64,000 nucleotides of DNA from Paractinoplanes polyasparticus (GTDB lineage: Bacteria; Actinomycetota; Actinomycetes; Mycobacteriales; Micromonosporaceae): positions 142,665 to 206,664 of the forward strand of contig NZ_JAHWFK010000025.1 in the NCBI RefSeq assembly GCF_019710575.1, in the 5' to 3' direction. The notes under the pieces are model-generated. The model saw only the letters and a list, made by a program, of their open reading frames with translations, ran no database searches and was not told where the DNA came from. Both the position numbers and the translations under genes were made by a program. Of the stretch, positions 25,509-33,939 are shown piece by piece. Numbering within the stretch: the stretch's first letter is position 1; every line of letters starts with the position of its first letter.

Positions 25509-27242
25509 TCAGCCGCGCGACCGGCGTCCGTAGTCGTTCGCCGCGTCGAAGACCTTCTGCGCGTACGGGCGGACGGCGTTGTACGAGAGAATCGAGTCCC
25601 ACCACGCCTCGGGCTTGGTGAGGTCACGTCCGCCCTGGCAGAGGTAGGTGGCGGCGGTCAATGACGCATCGTCGATGTCGTTGGGGTCGGCCACGCCGTT
25701 GTTGTCGGCGTCCACCTTGTAGGAGTTCCAGGTGGCCGGGATGAACTGCAGGGGCCCGACGGCCCGGTCGTAGGTGGTGTCCTGGTCGAGCGCGCCCCGG
25801 TCGGTGTCCGGGATCAGCTGCCGCCCACCCTTGCCGTCGAGCGGAAGCCCGAAGATCGGCGGCATCGCGGTGCCATCGGTGGAGAGCACAGCCCCGTTGG
25901 CCGCCCCGTGCGAAGACTCGATCTTGCCCAGTGCGGCCAGCGTGGTCCAGCTCAACCGGCAGGCAGGTGTGGTGCGCTGAAGCACCAGCTCGGCGTAGCC
26001 GTAAGCCTGCACCGCCACAACCGGGATCCCGAGCCGCGTGCCCATCGTGCCCGCCCATCCGGCCAGCGCATCGGCCGGTCGCCCACCTGTCTGCACAGCC
26101 CCCGTCGGCGGGAGAGTCGCACCCACCGCTCCGGTCGGAGCGACCGTGCCGGGCAGCCCACCCGGCACCCCGCCCGTCGGCCCACCCGGTAGCCCGCCCG
26201 GCACCCCGTTCGGATCGACACCCGGCAGCCCGCTGCCCGTCACCCCGCCCGGCTGACCCACCGAGGGCAGCCCGCCCGCCGCGCCGAGCGGGAACCCGGG
26301 CGAGGCACTCGGCGAGGGCGCGGCCTGAAGAGCCTGCGGCACCAGATAGGCGCCCGCGGCGCCGGCCGCCCCGAGCAGCAAGGCGGCGATGACCGCCGGC
26401 ACGATGAGCCGGCCACTGGGCCGCTTGGCCCAAGCCGCGGTGCTCCGCCCGACCCGCCCCACCGCTCGGACCGGAGCAGCTCGCCGCAGCCGCCCCGGCC
26501 GCCGGACAGCCGCCACAGCAGCAGTGCCGCCGCTAGTCTTCGCCGCCCCGCTCGCCGCTGCGCCGTTTGCAGTCGCTCCGCCGTTTGCTGCCGCTCCGCC
26601 GTTTGCTGCCGCTCCGCCGTTTGCTGCCGCTCCGCCTACTGCTGTTCCGCTTGCTGAACCTACGCCGGGTGCTGTCGCGCCTGCTGCCGTTCCGCTTGCG
26701 GTTGCCGTGCCGCCCGCCGCCGCTTCGCTTGGTGGTGTCGCCGCGCCGCCTGCTGCTGTCCCGCTGGCCGTTGCCGCCCCGCCTGCACCGCTCGTCGCCG
26801 GTTCGACTGTTGCCGGTCTGCTGTCCGTGCTACTCGTCGCTGGCTTTCCGCTTGGCGCGCCCGTCGCCGGCCCGTCGGTGGACGCAGACACAGCGTTCGC
26901 CGGTGCGGGCGTGCTCGCCGAGTTGCCGTCAACTGCCTTGTTGCCGGGCGCAGTCCCTTGTGGGCTGTCGGCGGGCGTCCTTTGTGCTGGGATGGCCGTA
27001 GGACCGGCGTCCTGGGCACTGGGCGGTGTCGCCGCGCTGGGAGTGCTCGGAGCGTCGCTCGGGTTTGCGGCGCCCGCACTGTTCTTACCAGCGTCGGGTG
27101 CGCCCTCTGGGCCGGCGCTGGCCGCAGGCGACGCCGGGCCGGGGAGAGGGGCTGCGCCGGAGCTTGCCAGCGGCCCAGCCTGATGCGGAGCCGCAGCTCT
27201 CAGCTCGGGCTCTGCCACCGGTTTCTCCTGCCGCTCCGCCAC
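25509..27242 (-). CDS. membrane-anchored lytic transglycosylase with long Ala/Pro/Thr-rich N-terminus
   Basis: 577 residues. The first ~270 are low-complexity (A, P, G, S, T), including an AANGG repeat coded by an 18-bp tandem repeat. One membrane helix (RLIVPAVIAALLLGAAGAAG) is followed by a Gly/Pro linker with GGLPG-type repeats, then an SLT-like domain: LAALGKIESSHGA with the catalytic Glu, AVGPLQFIPATWN and DASLTAATYLC. It cleaves peptidoglycan outside the membrane. GTG 27242 is preceded by TAGTGT (27255-27250) and 7 nt, hence leaderless. An intracellular disordered tail this long is unusual and may be an interaction or scaffold region. Confidence 0.85.
   Translation of the reverse strand: MAERQEKPVAEPELRAAAPHQAGPLASSGAAPLPGPASPAASAGPEGAPDAGKNSAGAANPSDAPSTPSAATPPSAQDAGPTAIPAQRTPADSPQGTAPGNKAVDGNSASTPAPANAVSASTDGPATGAPSGKPATSSTDSRPATVEPATSGAGGAATASGTAAGGAATPPSEAAAGGTATASGTAAGATAPGVGSASGTAVGGAAANGGAAANGGAAANGGATANGAAASGAAKTSGGTAAVAAVRRPGRLRRAAPVRAVGRVGRSTAAWAKRPSGRLIVPAVIAALLLGAAGAAGAYLVPQALQAAPSPSASPGFPLGAAGGLPSVGQPGGVTGSGLPGVDPNGVPGGLPGGPTGGVPGGLPGTVAPTGAVGATLPPTGAVQTGGRPADALAGWAGTMGTRLGIPVVAVQAYGYAELVLQRTTPACRLSWTTLAALGKIESSHGAANGAVLSTDGTAMPPIFGLPLDGKGGRQLIPDTDRGALDQDTTYDRAVGPLQFIPATWNSYKVDADNNGVADPNDIDDASLTAATYLCQGGRDLTKPEAWWDSILSYNAVRPYAQKVFDAANDYGRRSRG
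26575..26628 (-). repeat. three perfect 18-bp tandem repeats inside transglycosylase gene
   Basis: Unit gctccgccgtttgctgcc (plus strand) occurs three times in register at 26575, 26593 and 26611, with degenerate copies on both sides. It encodes the repeated AANGGA hexapeptide, so copy number can change in frame. Confidence 0.9.
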
Positions 27243-27293
27243 GCGGACGACACTACCCAACCCAGGCCCGCCGCGAGGGGCCGCGTTGAAGCC

Positions 27294-27302
27294 TGTGGAT
27301 AA
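27294..27302 (-). promoter_or_regulatory. single DnaA-box sequence
   Basis: TGTGGATAA is the reverse complement of TTATCCACA. It lies in the short gap between divergent transglycosylase and fmdB-like genes. An isolated box may be chance. Confidence 0.35.
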
Positions 27303-27362
27303 CTCCCGGACGACGCACCGGCTGGCTGTTTCGCCACGACCGGGAGGCCCTACTCTTCTCCC

Positions 27363-27581
27363 ATGCCGCGTTACGAGTTCCGCTGCCGCGCATGCGGCGA
27401 CACGTTCGAGGTCGTCCGGCCGATGAGCGAGGCCTCTGCTCCTTCGACGTGTCCGCAGGGCCACGCCGACACGGTGAAGCTGCTGTCGGCCGTCGCCGTC
27501 ACCGGTCGCGGCGCGGGCGCCCCGACCGGCCCGGCCGCCCCCACCGGCGGCGGCTGTTGCGGCGGCGCTTGCGGCTGCTGA
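27363..27581 (+). CDS. FmdB-family zinc-ribbon protein
   Basis: 72-residue CxxC zinc-ribbon protein: MPRYEFRCRACGDTFEVVRP, then a second pair of ligands in TCPQGHAD where His replaces the last Cys. The C-terminus is glycine/cysteine-rich (TGGGCCGGACGC). FmdB-like proteins are regulators or chaperones of unknown target in actinobacteria. ATG 27363 follows TACTCT (27351-27356) by 6 nt, a textbook leaderless start. Confidence 0.9.
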   Translation: MPRYEFRCRACGDTFEVVRPMSEASAPSTCPQGHADTVKLLSAVAVTGRGAGAPTGPAAPTGGGCCGGACGC

Positions 27582-28257
27582 CGCCGATCAGCGCCACTCG
27601 ACCGGCCGCCCCCGGTGAGTCGCTCCCAGCGGAAGGAGCGCTTGCCGGTAGCGGCTCGACCTGCGGTGGCGCCTGACCGGCCGCGCTCACAGCGAACCAC
27701 CGGCAGAGATTCGTAGCGTGCGTCGACGGCCGGAGCCACGATGCCCCAGCGACCCGACCTGGATGATCAACAGGGCAGTGATTCGGGCGGCGCCGGCGGC
27801 GTTCTGAAGCATCGAGGACGGCTCCCATCAGGTGGGGGCGGGTATCGATCGAGAATCACCCTCCCGGATGGTGAGACCGACGATCTCTTTCGGGCCACAC
27901 GCTCCACCTGGGCTGATCTTTCTCCTTTGGCGGACCAGCAGTGCGACCTGCCGCGGACAAGCCCGAAATATGATGATCTAGCTGAGCGAAACGGCAGGCC
28001 TCAGGTCCGGCCGGGCCGCATCGGCGGGTGCCTCTTGCGGGTCCCGCCGAACAGTCGGCCCGAACTGGCCGACTGCGGCGTGACCCGGCTCGATCCATTT
28101 CGTTACGTCACGCGTAGTGCTGTACGAAGCCGGCGATGTCCTCCGTCCGGGGTCGGCCGTGGCGGGTGGATGGTCACTGTCCGTTTCTACGATGGCCGGT
28201 GACGCTGTGATACGTCAGCATGAGACGCGACTTCCCAAAGGGGGCGGAGGTTCCACC
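27582..28257. other. 676-bp gap upstream of the cyclase-ATPase gene
   Basis: No credible gene. Open frames of 153 codons (27741-28202, plus) and 80 codons (27856-28098, minus) lack family resemblance and a ribosome site. Local base composition is less GC-rich around 27860-28000 (rich in TTT and AT words), suggesting promoter or degenerate sequence. It contains a strong inverted repeat at 28052-28075. Confidence 0.5.
28046..28079. repeat. inverted repeat/hairpin
   Basis: Nine-bp perfect stem CAGTCGGCC/GGCCGACTG (28052-28060 and 28067-28075) with 6-nt loop, extended by GCCG/CGGC after a 2-nt bulge. There is no T-tract. It is either an operator or the terminator of an unrecognised upstream transcript. 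Confidence 0.6.
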
Positions 28258-30918
28258 GTGTCGGGACGGACCGAGCTGCCGAGTGGGCTGGTGACCTTTG
28301 TGTTCACCGACATCGAGGGCTCGACGCGGTTGGCCCGGATGCTCGGCGACGACTACGGCTCGGTCCTCGGCGATCACCGCTGCGTGATGAGGGCTGCGCT
28401 GAGCGACTTCGGCGGTGTCGAACTATTCACGGAGGGTGACAGCTTTTTCATCGCCTTTCAGGATGCGACCGCAGCGATCGCGGCCTGTGTGGAGGCTCAA
28501 AGGCAACTGTCCGCACATGAGTGGCCCAGTGCCGAGGTCGCGCCCCGGGTCCGCATGGGCATGCACACGGGGCCGGCCCGGCCGGTCGGGGGCGAGTACG
28601 CCAGCGCCGAGGTCCACCGGGCGGCCCGGGTTGCCGCCGCCGCGCACGGCGGCCAGATCCTCTGCTCGGGCGCGACGATGCTGGCCGTCCTGACGTCGGG
28701 GGCGCCCGTCCCTTTCGCCCTGACCGTGCCCCGGGCCGCGGAGCCGCCGCGGGCCCGGACGGGGGCCGATGTCGACCTGCTCGACCTCGGCCCGCACCGC
28801 CTGCGCGGCTTCGACGACGACGAGCGCCTGTTCCAGATCCTCGCGCCCGGCCTCGACCGGGACTTCCCGCCGCCGCGCACGCCGGGCGCCGCCACCCACA
28901 ACCTGCCGGTCCCGCTGACCGCCTTCACGGGCCGCCGAGCCGAACTGGCCGAGCTCACCGCCCTGGTCGACCGCCACCGCATGGTCACCGTCGTCGGACC
29001 CGGTGGCTCCGGCAAGACGCGGGTTGCCCTGGCCGCGGCCGGGCAGCTGCTGGAGGCGTACCCCCAAGGGGTCTGGACGGTCGACGCCGGAGACGCCACC
29101 GACGCGCTGGTGCCCGCGCTGGCCGCGGCCCTTGGAGTGCGCACCGAGCCGGGCCGCCCGATCCTCGAGTCGCTGCTGGAACACTGCGCTGACCGGCAGA
29201 TGCTGCTGGTCCTGGAGACCGCCGACGTCGCACCCGCGGTCTGCGCCACCCTCGTACGCCGTCTGCTCGCCCGTTGCCCGCGCCTCGACGTGCTGGTCAC
29301 CAGCCGGGTGCCGCTCAACGTGGCCGGCGAGGTCGTCTGGAACCTTCCGCCGCTGTCGCCTGCGGACCTGTTCGCGCTGCTCTCCGAGCGCACCGCCGAA
29401 GCCCGGGGCGGCCGTCCGGGCCCGATCGAGGACCACACCGACCTGTCGCAGGTCGCCGCCCGGCTCGAGGGCTCGCCACTGGCGGCTGAGCTGGCTGCGA
29501 TCCGGCTGCGTTCGCTGTCGGCCGAGCAACTCGCCGCCCGCCTCGACGATCCGCTGGCCGCGCTCGACCCGGTCAACGCCGAGGCCGAGGACAGGCACGG
29601 CAGCCTCACCGCCAACCTGGACTGGTCGTACCGGACACTCAGCACTCCCGCCGCCGGTCTGCTGCGGCGGCTGGCGGTCTTCGCCGGCACCGTCGATCTC
29701 GGCACGGTCGAGTGGTGCGGCGTCGAGGCTCTGGGCGCGCTGTCCGAGCTGGCCGACAAGTCCCTGATCGAGCTCGTGCCGGGTCCGCGCTACCGGCTGT
29801 CGGGCCAGGTCCGGGCGTACGCGTCCCGCCGCCTCACCGCGGCCGGCGACGAGCGTGCCGCCCGCGACCGTCATGTCGCCTGGGCGATGCACACGCTGGA
29901 CGCCGTATCGGTGGACACCGACGGCCAGCCGCGAACCACCTCCCTGACCGAGCTGGCGCCCTACGTGCCCGAGTGGGAGACCGCGCTGCACTGGGCCGCC
30001 AACAAGGGCAGCGTCCGCTCCGGCCTGCGTCTGGCGCTCGCTCTCGACCCGTGGTGGCGCGAGCACGACCACGCGGCGGAGGGGCGCGACCTGCTGTACC
30101 GCCTCTACCAGCGACTGGACGGGGTGGATGTCGAGCCGGGCGTGCTCGGGTCCGCCCATCTCGTGCACGCCGGTCTGGCCGACGACCGTACCGAGCGCGC
30201 CCGCTTCCTCGACCGTGCCGAGCGGATCGCCCGAGCCGAGGACGATCACGCGCTGCTGGTACGGGCCCTGGCCGGGCGCCGCAGCACGCTGATCGAGGCC
30301 GGGCACTACGAGCAGGCCGAGCAGCTGTGCCGCGACGTCATCGCCGAAGCCGAGCGGGCCGGCGTGTCCGAGGCGGCGCTCCCGGCCGTGATCGCCCTGG
30401 CCGAGCTGCTCTGGCGGCGGGATGAGCTGACCGGGGCGGCTGAGTTGCTGGGCGCGGCCCGGCAGGCCGAGGCGAGCTGCCCCGAGCATCGCGGCAAGCG
30501 GACCGTGGACTGGCTGCTGGGCATGGTCGCGCTGCGCCGGGGCGACCTCGTGGCGGCCCACGACCACCTGGTGGTGGCGCTGCGCTCGCGGCTGCGCCAC
30601 GGTTTCAGCGGTGCGGCGGCCGATGCGGTGGCCGCCATCGCGGTCCGCTGTTCGCTGGGCGGTGACCCGACGACCGCCGCGGTGCTGTTCGGCGGGGCCG
30701 AGGCGGCGCGGGGAGCCCGGCGTACGGAGATGTTCGGGCGCTTCTGGTCGGCCCAGCAGCTCGCCCTGCGTACGTCGCTGGGTGATGCCGCCTTCGACGT
30801 CGCGTACGCCGACGGGGTCGGTCTGGGCTTCGACCGGATCGTCGCGATGGCCCTGGCCGTCGAGCACCCCGACCTCGAGGACGGGGCCGTCCGCTTCGCC
30901 CAGACGCTGCGGGGCTGA
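28258..30918 (+). CDS. class III cyclase - AAA/NB-ARC ATPase - TPR signalling protein
   Basis: 886 residues. The N-terminal cyclase homology domain (about 8-195) has metal Asp in FTDIEGST (D18) and GDSFFIAF; the catalytic Asn-Arg helix reads EVHRAARVAAAAHGGQIL, with His at the usual Asn, so purine or nucleotide cyclisation needs testing. A P-loop GPGGSGKT (about 245-253) begins an STAND-type ATPase with LLVLETAD as Walker B region and VTSRVPLNVAGE, then TPR-like helices to the end. There is no HTH domain. GTG 28258 has GGAGG 7 nt upstream. Stands alone, so a ligand-gated regulator is inferred. Confidence 0.85.
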   Translation: MSGRTELPSGLVTFVFTDIEGSTRLARMLGDDYGSVLGDHRCVMRAALSDFGGVELFTEGDSFFIAFQDATAAIAACVEAQRQLSAHEWPSAEVAPRVRMGMHTGPARPVGGEYASAEVHRAARVAAAAHGGQILCSGATMLAVLTSGAPVPFALTVPRAAEPPRARTGADVDLLDLGPHRLRGFDDDERLFQILAPGLDRDFPPPRTPGAATHNLPVPLTAFTGRRAELAELTALVDRHRMVTVVGPGGSGKTRVALAAAGQLLEAYPQGVWTVDAGDATDALVPALAAALGVRTEPGRPILESLLEHCADRQMLLVLETADVAPAVCATLVRRLLARCPRLDVLVTSRVPLNVAGEVVWNLPPLSPADLFALLSERTAEARGGRPGPIEDHTDLSQVAARLEGSPLAAELAAIRLRSLSAEQLAARLDDPLAALDPVNAEAEDRHGSLTANLDWSYRTLSTPAAGLLRRLAVFAGTVDLGTVEWCGVEALGALSELADKSLIELVPGPRYRLSGQVRAYASRRLTAAGDERAARDRHVAWAMHTLDAVSVDTDGQPRTTSLTELAPYVPEWETALHWAANKGSVRSGLRLALALDPWWREHDHAAEGRDLLYRLYQRLDGVDVEPGVLGSAHLVHAGLADDRTERARFLDRAERIARAEDDHALLVRALAGRRSTLIEAGHYEQAEQLCRDVIAEAERAGVSEAALPAVIALAELLWRRDELTGAAELLGAARQAEASCPEHRGKRTVDWLLGMVALRRGDLVAAHDHLVVALRSRLRHGFSGAAADAVAAIAVRCSLGGDPTTAAVLFGGAEAARGARRTEMFGRFWSAQQLALRTSLGDAAFDVAYADGVGLGFDRIVAMALAVEHPDLEDGAVRFAQTLRG

Positions 30919-30988
30919 CCAACGCACGCGGATGTTCCTGAACGATGATTAATGTGATGTCCTGGATAGTCGGCCCGGACACGATCGC

Positions 30989-31018
30989 TATGGTGTCTCC
31001 GTGCGGGGCATCACATGA
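30989..31018 (+). promoter_or_regulatory. leaderless five-codon uORF coupled to potassium channel gene
   Basis: TATGGT (30989-30994), 6 nt, then GTG CGG GGC ATC ACA TGA (31001-31018). The TGA overlaps the channel ATG at 31015 (ATGA). The layout suggests translation of a mini-ORF feeding ribosomes to the channel start. Confidence 0.5.
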
Positions 31019-32028
31019 TCCATCTGCCGAGGGTCCGGAAGGGCCCTCTTCGTGCGCTGGCCATCCGGCTGGCGCTCGCGCTGGCGCTCGTGCTGGCCAC
31101 GGTGACCGTCATCTATCTCGACCGGGACGGCTACCGGGACGTCAACGAGGACGGTCTGACGCTGCTCGACTGCTTCTATTACGCGGTCGTGTCGCTCTCC
31201 ACCACCGGGTACGGCGACATCACGCCGGTCACCCCGCACGCCCGGCTGGTGAACGTCCTGTTCATCACCCCGGCCCGCGTGCTCTTCCTGATCATCCTGG
31301 TCGGCACCACCCTCGAGGTGCTCACCGACCAATATCGCAACAGCCTGCTTGTCAGCCGGTGGAGGCGACAGTTGAAGGACCACATCGTCATCTGCGGTTA
31401 CGGCACGAAGGGCCGGGCCGCGGTCGCCGCGCTGCTGGAGACGGGTTACACCAAGAACCGGATCGTCGTCGTCGAGAGCCGCCCCGAGGGCGTGCGCCAG
31501 GCCCAGTCCAACGGCCTGGTCACCATCGAGGGCAACGCGACCCGGTCGGCGGTGCTGCTCGAGGCCGACGTCAAGAACTGCAAGGCGGTGATCATCGCGA
31601 CCGACACCGACGAGGCCTCGGTGCTGATCTCGCTGACCGTACGCCAGCTGACCGCCGGCCAGGTGCGGATCATCGCCTCGGTCCGCGAGCAGGAGAACGC
31701 CGCCCTGCTCAAGCAGAGCGGCGCGCACCACGTCATCGTCTCGTCGGCCACTGCGGGCCGGCTGCTGGGTCTCACGACCACCGCGCCGCCGCTCATCGAC
31801 GTGGTGGAAGACCTGCTCACCCCCGGTCAGGGCATGGCGCTGGCGATGCGCAGCGCCGAGCGCTCCGAGGTGGGCCAGAATCCCCGTCAGCTGCGGACGC
31901 TGGTCGTCGCCCTGATCCGCCGGGGCAAGGTGCTGCCGCTCGGCGGCGAGCAGACCGTCCCCATCGAGACCGGCGACATGATCGTCTACATCCGCGACGA
32001 GACCAGCGACGTCAACGTCGCTGTCTAG
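31015..32028 (+). CDS. RCK-domain potassium channel (2TM, Kch/MthK-like)
   Basis: 337-residue potassium channel subunit. Helix 1 is about 16-34, the pore helix and selectivity filter TTGYGD are residues 63-68, and helix 2 is about 84-104. The RCK domain begins HIVICGYGTKGR (123-134), a Rossmann NAD/nucleotide site, followed by an RCK C-terminal lobe. No ribosome-binding site precedes ATG 31015; a five-codon uORF overlaps it. It is probably tetrameric in the inner membrane. Its stop overlaps the convergent DUF574 gene by 4 nt. Confidence 0.92.
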   Translation: MIHLPRVRKGPLRALAIRLALALALVLATVTVIYLDRDGYRDVNEDGLTLLDCFYYAVVSLSTTGYGDITPVTPHARLVNVLFITPARVLFLIILVGTTLEVLTDQYRNSLLVSRWRRQLKDHIVICGYGTKGRAAVAALLETGYTKNRIVVVESRPEGVRQAQSNGLVTIEGNATRSAVLLEADVKNCKAVIIATDTDEASVLISLTVRQLTAGQVRIIASVREQENAALLKQSGAHHVIVSSATAGRLLGLTTTAPPLIDVVEDLLTPGQGMALAMRSAERSEVGQNPRQLRTLVVALIRRGKVLPLGGEQTVPIETGDMIVYIRDETSDVNVAV

Positions 32029-32846
32029 GGTTTGCGGCCGACCCCGGCGAACTCGGACACCTTGTCGGTGATGCCGGGGTGCGCCGGGTCGGGCCGCCAC
32101 GCCGAGCACGTCACGACGCCGGGCTCGAGCAGCTCGAGGCCGGTGAACCAGGCGGTGATCTCATCCCGGGTGCGAGCGGTGATCGGCGCGGCGCCGCTCT
32201 CGTTCCACTGGCGCATCGACTTTTCCACCGCGGGTCCGTTGACCTCGGTGGTGGGGTGCGAGATGACCAGATAGCTGCCGGCCGGCACCGCCTCGACCAG
32301 CCGGCGGACCACGGCGTACGCCTCGGCGTCGTCGACCACGAAGTTGACGATGCCCAGCAGCATGATCGCGACCGGCTGGCTGAAGTCGATCGTCCGGGCG
32401 GCGCTGTCGAGAATGGTCGCCGTGTCGCGCAGGTCGGCGTCGATGTAGTCGGTGGCGCCCTCGGGGCTGCTGGTCAGCAGCGCCCGGGCATGCGCCAGCA
32501 CCATCGGGTCCTTGTCGACGTAGACGACGCGGCTGGCGGGTGCGACGGCCTGGGCCACCTCGTGGGTGTTGCCGGCGGTGGGCAGCCCGGTGCCGATGTC
32601 GAGGAACTGGCGGACACCCGCCTCGCCGGCCAGGTGGCGGACGGCGCGGCCGAGGAACTCCCGGTTGGCCCGGGCCGACTGGACCAGCTCGGGCATCAGC
32701 GCCAGCGCGTACTCGGCGGCCTCGCGGTCGGCGGCGAAGTTGTCCTTGCCGCCGAGCAGGTAGTTCCACAGCCGAGCCGAATGGGCGACCTCGGTGTTCA
32801 ACGCCCGGTGCAGCTCAGGATCGGTGTGTAGCTCAGGATCGGTCAC
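32025..32846 (-). CDS. SAM-dependent methyltransferase, DUF574 family
   Basis: 273 residues of an actinobacterial methyltransferase family (Methyltransf_19). Motif I is FLDIGTGLPTAGNTHEVAQ and VVYVDKDPMVLAHA supplies the acidic ribose-binding residue; family marker NYLLGGKDNFAADRE lies near the N-terminus. The N-terminus contains a duplication (TDPELHTDPELH) coded by an 18-bp direct repeat. GTG 32846 starts the protein. Substrate unknown; the family often sits near regulatory genes. Confidence 0.88.
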   Translation of the reverse strand: MTDPELHTDPELHRALNTEVAHSARLWNYLLGGKDNFAADREAAEYALALMPELVQSARANREFLGRAVRHLAGEAGVRQFLDIGTGLPTAGNTHEVAQAVAPASRVVYVDKDPMVLAHARALLTSSPEGATDYIDADLRDTATILDSAARTIDFSQPVAIMLLGIVNFVVDDAEAYAVVRRLVEAVPAGSYLVISHPTTEVNGPAVEKSMRQWNESGAAPITARTRDEITAWFTGLELLEPGVVTCSAWRPDPAHPGITDKVSEFAGVGRKP

Positions 32847-32910
32847 GGCAGACCCCCGGCCTCGATGAGGAGTGCATCGTACCGAGGGTCGTGCCGCGAC
32901 AGCGAAGTCC

Positions 32911-33939
32911 TTAGAGGATCGTCCAGGTGTCGGCCTTGTTGAGCAGGCCGTCGAGCATCTGCTCGGGGGTGCCGTCGGCCTGCGCCTTGGCGTCGACCAG
33001 TTGCTTGGTGATCAGCTCGTCGTAGGACGGCCGCTGCACGTTGCGGAACACCCCGATCGGCGTGGTGCCGAGGTCGGAGCCGGACAGCCGCGAAAGGGCG
33101 AACGCGTACGCCGGGTCGTCCACCGTGGCGTCGTGGACAAGGGCCTCGCCGCCCTCCTGCACCTTGAGCCCGAAGCTGCCGGCCGGGTGGGTCACCGAGA
33201 ACTGCTGCTGGGCCCCGAAGGTGATCGGCTGGCCCTGCTCGAGGCGGATCAGGTGATCCTCCCGGGTGGTCGAATCCTTGATCAGCTCGAACGCGCCGTC
33301 GTTGAAGATGTTGCAGTTCTGGTAGATCTCGACGAACGCCGAGCCCTCGTGCTCGGCTGCCGCGCGCAGCACCGACTGCAGGTGCTTGCGGTCCGAGTCA
33401 ATCGTGCGGGCGACGAAGGTGGCCTCGGCGCCGAGCGCGAGCGAGAGCGGGTTGAACGGCGAGTCGGCCGACCCGGCCGGCGTCGACTTGGTGATCTTGC
33501 CCAGCTCGGAGGTCGGCGAGTACTGCCCCTTGGTCAGGCCGTAGATCCGGTTGTTGAACAGCAGGATCTTGAGGTTGACGTTGCGGCGCAGCGCGTGGAT
33601 CAGGTGGTTGCCGCCGATCGACAGGGCGTCGCCGTCGCCGGTGACGACCCAGACCGACAGGTCGGGACGCGACACCGAGAGCCCGGTCGCGATGGCCGGC
33701 GCCCGGCCGTGGATCGAGTGCATGCCGTACGTGTTCATGTAGTACGGGAAGCGCGAGGAACACCCGATGCCCGAGACGAAGACGATGTTCTCGCGCGGGA
33801 TGCCCAGCTCGGGCATGAAGCCCTGGACGGCGGCCAGGATCGCGTAGTCGCCGCAGCCCGGGCACCAGCGCACTTCCTGGTCCGACTTGAAGTCCTTCGC
33901 CGTGAGCTTCACCGGCGTGATGGGGATGGTGCTAACCAT
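32911..33939 (-). CDS. korB: 2-oxoglutarate:ferredoxin oxidoreductase beta subunit
   Basis: 342-residue TPP-binding subunit. CPGCGDYAILAAVQ near the N-terminus carries two cluster cysteines, a further one lies in GIGCSSRFP, and the TPP-Mg motif is GDGDALSIGGNHLIHA ... NNRIYGLTKGQ. With KorA it oxidises 2-oxoglutarate (or a related 2-oxoacid) to the acyl-CoA, reducing ferredoxin, the anaplerotic step used instead of or beside the NAD-linked dehydrogenase. Its start overlaps the korA stop by 8 nt. Confidence 0.95.
   Translation of the reverse strand: MVSTIPITPVKLTAKDFKSDQEVRWCPGCGDYAILAAVQGFMPELGIPRENIVFVSGIGCSSRFPYYMNTYGMHSIHGRAPAIATGLSVSRPDLSVWVVTGDGDALSIGGNHLIHALRRNVNLKILLFNNRIYGLTKGQYSPTSELGKITKSTPAGSADSPFNPLSLALGAEATFVARTIDSDRKHLQSVLRAAAEHEGSAFVEIYQNCNIFNDGAFELIKDSTTREDHLIRLEQGQPITFGAQQQFSVTHPAGSFGLKVQEGGEALVHDATVDDPAYAFALSRLSGSDLGTTPIGVFRNVQRPSYDELITKQLVDAKAQADGTPEQMLDGLLNKADTWTIL

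Noticed and set aside
27741..28202. 153-codon open frame before the cyclase gene
   Set aside because: No ribosome site, no recognisable domain, Arg/Gly-rich with uneven codon use; left as non-coding.
28423..30927. 834-codon minus-strand open frame over the cyclase-ATPase gene
   Set aside because: Antisense shadow; low-complexity, no family, and the plus strand has intact domains.
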